Positions 57,877 through 64,000 of a DNA stretch of 64,000 nt are shown here, piece by piece. The position numbers and the translations under genes are program-made. Within the stretch, counting starts at the first letter, position 1. The number at the start of each line of letters is the position of its first letter. The notes under the pieces are model-generated. The model worked only from the letters and a program-made list of their open reading frames with translations, made no database searches and was not told where the DNA came from. Source of the DNA: Paracyclopina nana (Eukaryota; Arthropoda; Copepoda; Cyclopoida; Cyclopettidae); NCBI GenBank assembly GCA_019096065.1, contig JAGUCH010000002.1, forward strand, positions 3,546,501 to 3,610,500, given 5' to 3'.

Positions 57877-60819
57877 TGTACCCATTATTATGTTAGTTAG
57901 CTTAGAATGAAAACCTAAATATGTGAATCCAACTGAAATGGATGAGTTTCATAAAGACTTTTGGACTATGATGAATTTTTCAATTTTTCTCATCTTTGAT
58001 GAATCACAATTATTTTAGGGACTATTTTTAAAAATTGTTTTTTATGTAGATTTTTCATGTTGAATCGATTCGCGCAACATGCGTTTTCTTAATCACGAAA
58101 CCTTTTACCTTTCATTACTTGTATTGGTACACATGCGAACTTGCTTGCAGGAAAGTTCACCTAGCTGAGTTGAAAAGTTGAAACGCTTCGCAGATTCTTT
58201 ATACAAATTCGCGCAAGCCCTAAAAAATGCAAATTAAGCCTTACATCAGTTTGCCCATTGAAGAAATACCAGATTACTTTAACTTATCAAAACGCCCTTA
58301 AAAGTGCATTCGCTCCAATTTGACTTTGTACTGCATTTTCATTTTCTTTGTCTTGTTCACCTTATTTCTCCCATCACTGCACAGTGGGGACATCCCGTTG
58401 CAAAAAGTGGCGTTCGGAAATTTCGCGAAATGGCAGCATCGTTCAAACTCTCTCAAAACACGGCAGTTTAAAATGGGAAATTTCGAGGCCGAAAACAATT
58501 CAATCATGATTGTGGCATTAAAATTAATTGTTGGTTACATTACAAATTATGATAACTATTAACGGAAATTTGCGATTCGCTCAAATTTTCCGCGAAAAGG
58601 GGATCCTGAAGTTAAGCTATTTTTGATCATTTTCAAATATTAATTTGCTCGTTAGCCCTCAAAAGTTCTCAACAATTTTTGCATGAAACAATCAGTTCAT
58701 TACCTGAAATCATTATGACAAAGTTTTATTTGCGCATTTTGGCGCCATTTTGAGATATCACAGTTTTCACTGAGCCCATTTTGCCGACTTCAGCAGCCCT
58801 TTTTGAATTTTCAAAACAATAACAAACTCAGAAATAGCTGACAAAACCGTTTTCAATGCACTTTTCTATGAAAAATCATCAATTCATGCCAAAAAAATTG
58901 AAAACTAGGCCTTAAATCTATGTTTGAAAGGCCTACGGCATTAAGTACTAGAATATTTCACTTTGCCGCCAAACGCCACTTTTCGCATAGAGATGACCCC
59001 ACTGTGGCACTGCAAGGAAAACCCTAAGTAGAATAGGTCCTCATTAAAAGGACAAAACTCCCCGCAGCACACTCAAGCAGACGAAGAGCACACACCAAAA
59101 AAGCATCTCATAACAACATCAATGATGTTGTTGGTAGCTCTGCATAAATCCGATTGGCTATCTCGGCTGTCACGTGACTGCAACACTGTGAGCCGAGTGG
59201 CTTAGAAATGTTAGTAGAGCAGAGCGTCACGCAATGCTCTCCAAACTGTGAAACTTGAGCGGGAAGATCGGATTTCACCAAAACGTAAGAGCTGCTGCTG
59301 CTGCTTCGGCTGTGGCCCAAGCTGCTACGAGCTGCATTTCGGACACTTGGGACTAACATCGACCAAAAAAAAGCTTTTCGCAAGCGCATTTTGCGAGGAA
59401 GCTTTTGTATTTGCTAGCCTAATTTCTGTCGTTGCCGATATTTTAGCAACTTATCCAAGTGAATTACTTACTGTTTTTGGCCAAAGTATTTCTAATGGAG
59501 GAAATTAAAAGGGCTTGCAACCCTAATAACCCACGACATTCTGGCATCTATTAAGCGCCTAATATCGAGTTACCTTTTACCAATTGAGGTAACTCGATAA
59601 CCTCAGTAATGGGCATATTTTGAGAGCCTCTTAATTGGGGGCTTTCGCTTGAATCATTCAGTTTTCAGCTAGCAAAACCTGGCGTGATGAAAAGCATTCG
59701 AGTCGATGCAATTGCATCGCCCCGGCCGGTTTTATAACGCCCTCTTCTTCTCGCTCACTTGTTCACGTCCCCAATACAAAATGTGTGCTTTATAGTTTTA
59801 GCCGACCATAGACACATTCAATTAGCGGGCTTATGAATGTTCCCCGGTCATTTAGCGAGCATTTTTCGAATTTTTCTTCCACGTACTCAACAATAGCAAT
59901 TTGTTGCTTAGCATAAGCTTTTAAGAAGGCATACGAGGAAAATCGGATTATGTCGATTTATAACGCTCTTATGAGCTCCTCCCTAGAGACCTTATTATAG
60001 TAGCAGTAGTTTCAAGTGCGCTCGGTTTCCCGGCTAAAGTTAAGCTTAGATATGGCCAAGCCGGATATAACAAGCTAGATTTTTTCCCCGTTAGCAAGAA
60101 AAGTGCGGAATGCCTTGGATTAATCGAGGTTTTGCAAAGGGAGGTGGAAAACAAGTTGGAATTTGATCTAATAATGCATAGGGGGATCCAATCCCAAGGG
60201 GATTTTCGATCTGCTGCAAATTGTTTCGACACCTTTTGCAACAAGGTGTCCAATATCAAATATCATATCTCTCTATAAAAGTTAATGATGAATGTTGTAA
60301 CTGGCGAATTTTCAGTGCTGCTCCAGGATCAAGACATGAAAGATTGAGAGAAATATTCAACAGTTGTTGGCCACATGTTTCCTCTGATTTTGCTGCATAC
60401 TGGGGAACAAAAAGTGCGGAAACTACATTCAAGTAATGCCTTCTTCCAAGCCAAAACTATCTACGAAATTCGCCATTTTAGTTTCCTTTCAAACTGACAT
60501 TTTCAATCTTTAATTAACCTCATAGCGAAACTCCGAAAGTCCGCTTATTTTTCGCCCTAAAATGATTTTTTGCAAGCTCAAATGCAATTCTGCACCTGTT
60601 TTCGAAATAATGTTTTCTTTCTTAATAATGACTCATTAGGGCATGGTTCGCTAAGCTAATGTGGGCAAAAGCAAATTTTTCCCAGCAGCTGCGGCGAGCA
60701 AAAACAAAGCAAATACCCAAAGTCCGCGTGTAACGGGACACCTACCATGATTGGGCGACTTTAACGGGACTCTGCTTCGCCATTGGCCGTTCGCGGTAAC
60801 TCCCGCCATCCTCGGGAAA
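57877..60819. other. Gene-free spacer
   Basis: AT-rich with short frames only (longest about 96 codons) that lack family resemblance. A 12-bp hairpin (TCGAGTTACC...GGTAACTCGA) lies at about 59568-59600. Confidence 0.45.
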
Positions 60820-62278
60820 ATGAAGACTCCGCAAAAATCCGCCAAACGGGGAGTCAACGAGCGAAGCGCGGCCAAAAGCAAAACTGACAAAGAGTGAGTA
60901 AAAAATCAAAAATCGTGCTTAGTGCTTCAAATTCACGAGTTCCATTGAAACATTATCAAAGTGCGGTTTCATAAATTATATTATTGGGTAAAGTAATGAA
61001 ATTCCGCGAAATGAGCGTGAGCTAAAATGTAGCGCGCGTTGCGAGCTGCAGCAGTGCGCCGAAAATTCCCCGACTTTTTTCTTCCTTTCTCTTCCAGTAG
61101 TTTGAGTTTGGTGAGCCGACGTCGATCTCCACGTCGACTTTACGCGAAGCAAAATCTCGCCGAAACAAGTTTAGACGAGTCTGTTGAAGAATGTGAGGAA
61201 AAAAGTGAATCATTCAACTGCGAGGAAGAAACCCAACAGCCCGAAAATGACCAAAGTTGTGCTCTGAAAGGTAGAACATAATTACCTTTTTTAAAATTGA
61301 TTTGGCTATCATGGCAATTTTTAGAATGTTGCGAAATTGCAATACCTGATTCAACCACATCATCCGGAAACTTCCACCATTTAGGCATTTATGACCAACA
61401 AGGTTTGCCCGTTTTTAATCAAATCGGGGCACTGAAATAATTTATAAAATCTAATTAGGAACATTTGTAGACGAAGATGTGTCCAAGTGGAATTTGACTG
61501 AGTTTGACCACACTTTCTCAGCTGGTTCAAATAATATTTTGCTCTCGGTAACGCACTGTAAAAATGCAGTTATTGTGATGATATGGGCGTCTGGCTTCAT
61601 TTCTTCATATTATTTCTTCCTAACTTGTACAAGGAAAATTCGTCTCTGTAAATACACGAGAAAATTTAATGCCACAGCTAGGATGTTACTCACAATTTGA
61701 ATAGTTGAACTTTTACAACAAAAGTACAATTAAGCCATGCAACTTTTAGGCCATAGTTACCGAAAATGAAAGCACTAGCTCAAAGCATCTGAGGCCTCAT
61801 TCATCTACGAAATATTTTGGCAAAAATAACTTTTAATTGCTCATATGTTATCTTTTTTTTATTTGCAAAAAAGCTTATTAGCATCCTAGTTTTAATAAGT
61901 ATTACCTGAGCCATGTGTCTGTGAGCTGTAAATTGTTTACCACACTGTAAAAATTATTTGCACGTTTTATCCAATTGTCATTTTCACAAAAGCTATATCT
62001 GATTAATGAATAATACCAGAAAAAGATGCTTCTATAGAGTATGATGGTGCAAATGCACATGCTTATCTGATTTTACCTTTTTTCGCTCATTTTTCTGATT
62101 CCAATTTTCAGTATCCAGAGAAGGAGTCTGGAAAAAGCCTCATCGTGTTGGAAGCGCAAAATTTCGAGCATTTGGCGCCAAAAGGGCCGAATTTGGACCC
62201 TCACCAATTCAACCAGTCATCAGCTTCCTCAACGACGACCATCACAGATCTCAAGTAATTGTTAGCCGTTATCGCTAA
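60820..62278 (+). CDS. Unrecognised 185-aa basic protein, five exons
   Basis: Exons 60820-60893, 61098-61270, 61325-61402, 61459-61524, 62112-62278. Five short exons join in phase with GT/AG sites and end at a stop, which is good evidence for a real gene. The product is basic at the N-terminus (MKTPQKSAKRGVNERSAAK, SRRRSPRRLYAKQ), acidic in the middle (ESVEECEEKSES), and has a conserved-looking core KWNLTEFDHTF followed by GVWKKPHRVGSAKFRAFGAK and PIQPVISFLNDD. The KTPQK and RRRSPRR blocks suggest a nuclear, possibly phosphorylated protein. I do not recognise the family. Confidence 0.6.
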
Positions 62279-62555
62279 AACGATCCCTGCTGCTTGACCT
62301 GCATCTCTTTTGGCGTAACGCTGCAGTGTAAACAGAGCTGCCCGAAACCCCCCAAAAACGCCACTTTTACCAAGATAAGCAGTGCGAGATGTCTAGTAAA
62401 TCCTCACTGATAGCAATCTTGACATCTTTTGTGAGGGCAGCAACCAAGAAGGCATCAACTGAGGATTTTTATCTCATGGCCGCACCACATTTTACTTCAT
62501 AAATCACACGATCCTGTTTACCAACAAAGCAAAAATACGGCTTATTTTCAGTGCC

Positions 62556-63702
62556 ATGACGAGTGGTGTCAGTTCTCCCCTTCAAGAGGGGTCAGAAAGT
62601 AACAACCCCGAGGGCCAACAGCAACACCAGCAACAGCAGCAAGCACAACAACAAAGTTACGCCGCCTCCTACTTCCCACCAGATGGCAATAACGGCAGTG
62701 ATTTGCCGTCAGGCGGCGGCAGTAACGGCGGCGGTAACGGCAGTACGAGTCCTAACGGTGGCGCCGGCCTGAATCAGTATTACGGCCGCGCAATGAGCCA
62801 ATACATGCAAGAGTCGAGCCAGTACATCAACCCGTACTATGGCGCCGGCCAGTCTAGCCACTGTGGCGCCGGCAGCGGCGCCGACTCGCCCACCGCCACG
62901 GCGGCGGCCCTCGCAGCTTACTACGGCACGAGCGCCGGTTTTGGTGCCGGTGCCGGCCCGGGGGCTGGCTCGGGCATGGCGGGATATGCGAGCTATTACA
63001 ACAACTACATGGCGGCAGCTGCTGGTTTTTACCCGGGGCAAACGGGTTATTACCCAACCACAGCCAGTGGTGGCGGCGGCGGTGGCGGCGGCGGGAGTGC
63101 AGCCTCGGCACATTCGGGCAGTCATGGCAATAGCGGCGGGCAGGCGCCTGTTTACCATTTGAGCACATTGCCGCCACCGCCATCTATCATCGAGCCCGGC
63201 ACTAACTCGTTGGATGATGTTCTCAAGACTCCGGGTATGTTTTAATTCTCCTGTACGATATTGCTGACATCATCAACGTCCCATTATGATTTGCTGAGAT
63301 TTTTAATTATCAGGCTTTTTTCGCCTTGAATTATTCATGACTGAGCAAACATTGAACGAGCAGCAACTTGTGCGCTTTAACTCTTGACAATTCATTAATC
63401 CAGCCCAAATTCTTGCCTCTGCTGCACAGTGGACTTAAAAAGTCTGTGTTGCCGGCAGTTTGGAAAAAACCCGAAATGGTACATGATGCTGGTGAATTGA
63501 GGTAGAAAATTTGTGATTGACAGTTAGTGAAAAGTGAATGGACAGCCACCTTTTGTCCACATTTGTTTGAGCAATTCCCCACTGTGCATATTCAGAATAG
63601 ACATCAACTGTTACAGCAGCCATGAAGCAAAAAAACATATTTTGCCGAGTTATTTAATCCAATGTCTTCTCTTTCATTTTTCAGACCAATTTCCACAACA
63701 AA
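62556..63702 (+). CDS. Low-complexity Gln/Gly/Ala/Tyr-rich protein, N-terminal part
   Basis: Exon 62556-63234, then an 18-nt exon 63685-63702 (ACCAATTTCCACAACAAA) with donor GTAAGT; later exons lie beyond or were not found. It starts MTSGVSSPLQEGSE after an acceptor (TTTTCAG, 62551). About 232 aa are visible: a poly-Gln tract, Gly/Asn/Ser runs, Tyr-rich stretches (YYNNYMAAAAGFYPGQTGYY), poly-Gly, then VYHLSTLPPPPSIIEPG and SLDDVLKTPDQFPQQ. This looks like the disordered N-terminus of a transcription factor or coactivator. Eyes absent has a comparable tyrosine-rich N-terminus, but I cannot confirm it. Confidence 0.6.
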
Positions 63703-64000
63703 GTAAGTTTCACTTTAAAAATTCAGTTTATGTCTATTCTCTTTACTCAACGATTGCCATCAAACCCATTCTTGGTGGAATTTTTGGGCAAAAAAGGGGA
63801 AATTTGCGGTGTGGGTGTGGCAGCGGCAAGATTCGAATTTTTCCCAAAATAGCGGTCTTTAAAATCCGCTTATGTCTACCAAAATAGAAGAAGAATCAAC
63901 AAACATTTTGTCACAAAGCAAACTTTACCTTGACAATTACGGTCAGAGATCTCAACAAGATTGTGCCTTTTTTCCCAACTTGGCCCACAAATCTTTGTGC
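63703..64000. other. Window end, presumed intron
   Basis: Begins with a GTAAGT donor. No exon recognised before the window ends. Confidence 0.4.

Noticed and set aside
59248-59508. 86-codon frame with a cysteine run
   Set aside because: No upstream promoter features, splice sites or homologous pattern; likely chance.
62709-63183. Antisense frames opposite the Gly/Ala-rich gene
   Set aside because: They arise from GC-rich triplet repeats read on the other strand.

Overview
The window is animal nuclear DNA, most likely from an arthropod and probably a crustacean. The evidence is a muscle myosin heavy chain, RpS4, HPRT and prolyl 4-hydroxylase alpha subunits in spliced genes with many introns of 50-65 bp. 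There is also a cluster of secreted cysteine-rich CUB-like proteins of a type common in arthropods, and many short terminal-inverted-repeat (TIR) elements. The species cannot be fixed from sequence alone.

Layout. 1-4252 (+): 3' end of a muscle myosin heavy chain gene with one frame break. 4666-7922 (-): NOP9-like Pumilio protein, head to head with 8276-13593 (+), a TDRD12/Yb-type Tudor-helicase of the piRNA pathway. 13717-31596: three CUB-like secreted protein genes (A minus, B and C plus) separated by transposon-rich DNA. 31677-33506 (-): alpha-1,3-fucosyltransferase. 33793-42424 (+): three prolyl 4-hydroxylase alpha-type genes. The first has a 4.1-kb intron holding two antisense genes, a Ly6-type GPI protein and a CH-domain protein. 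43056-45085 (+): CCDC6. 45854-46728 (-): Net/ATOH8-like bHLH factor, with about 4.4 kb of gene-free DNA upstream. 51459-52523 (+): RpS4. 53239-54928 (+): HPRT. 55050-56264 (-): arsenite methyltransferase. 60820-62278 (+): an unrecognised 185-aa protein in five exons. 62556 onward (+): N-terminus of a low-complexity, probably regulatory protein that runs off the window.

Spliced models were built by hand from GT/AG sites and reading phase. For every complete multi-exon gene listed, the summed exon length is a multiple of three and the frame is open. One junction, in CUB gene A, lacks a normal donor.

Functional links are limited. The three prolyl hydroxylase-type genes are packed 63 and 127 bp apart, and the second and third have a splice acceptor directly before the ATG, so they may be co-expressed. 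The CUB genes are paralogues. The 3' halves of B and C are nearly identical, introns included, which suggests recent gene conversion. Most of the unusual structure is mobile DNA: several MITE-like families, a nested insertion, tRNA-derived SINE pieces, and foldback-like elements whose ends carry short tandem arrays. I saw no defence system or other clearly new multi-gene pathway.
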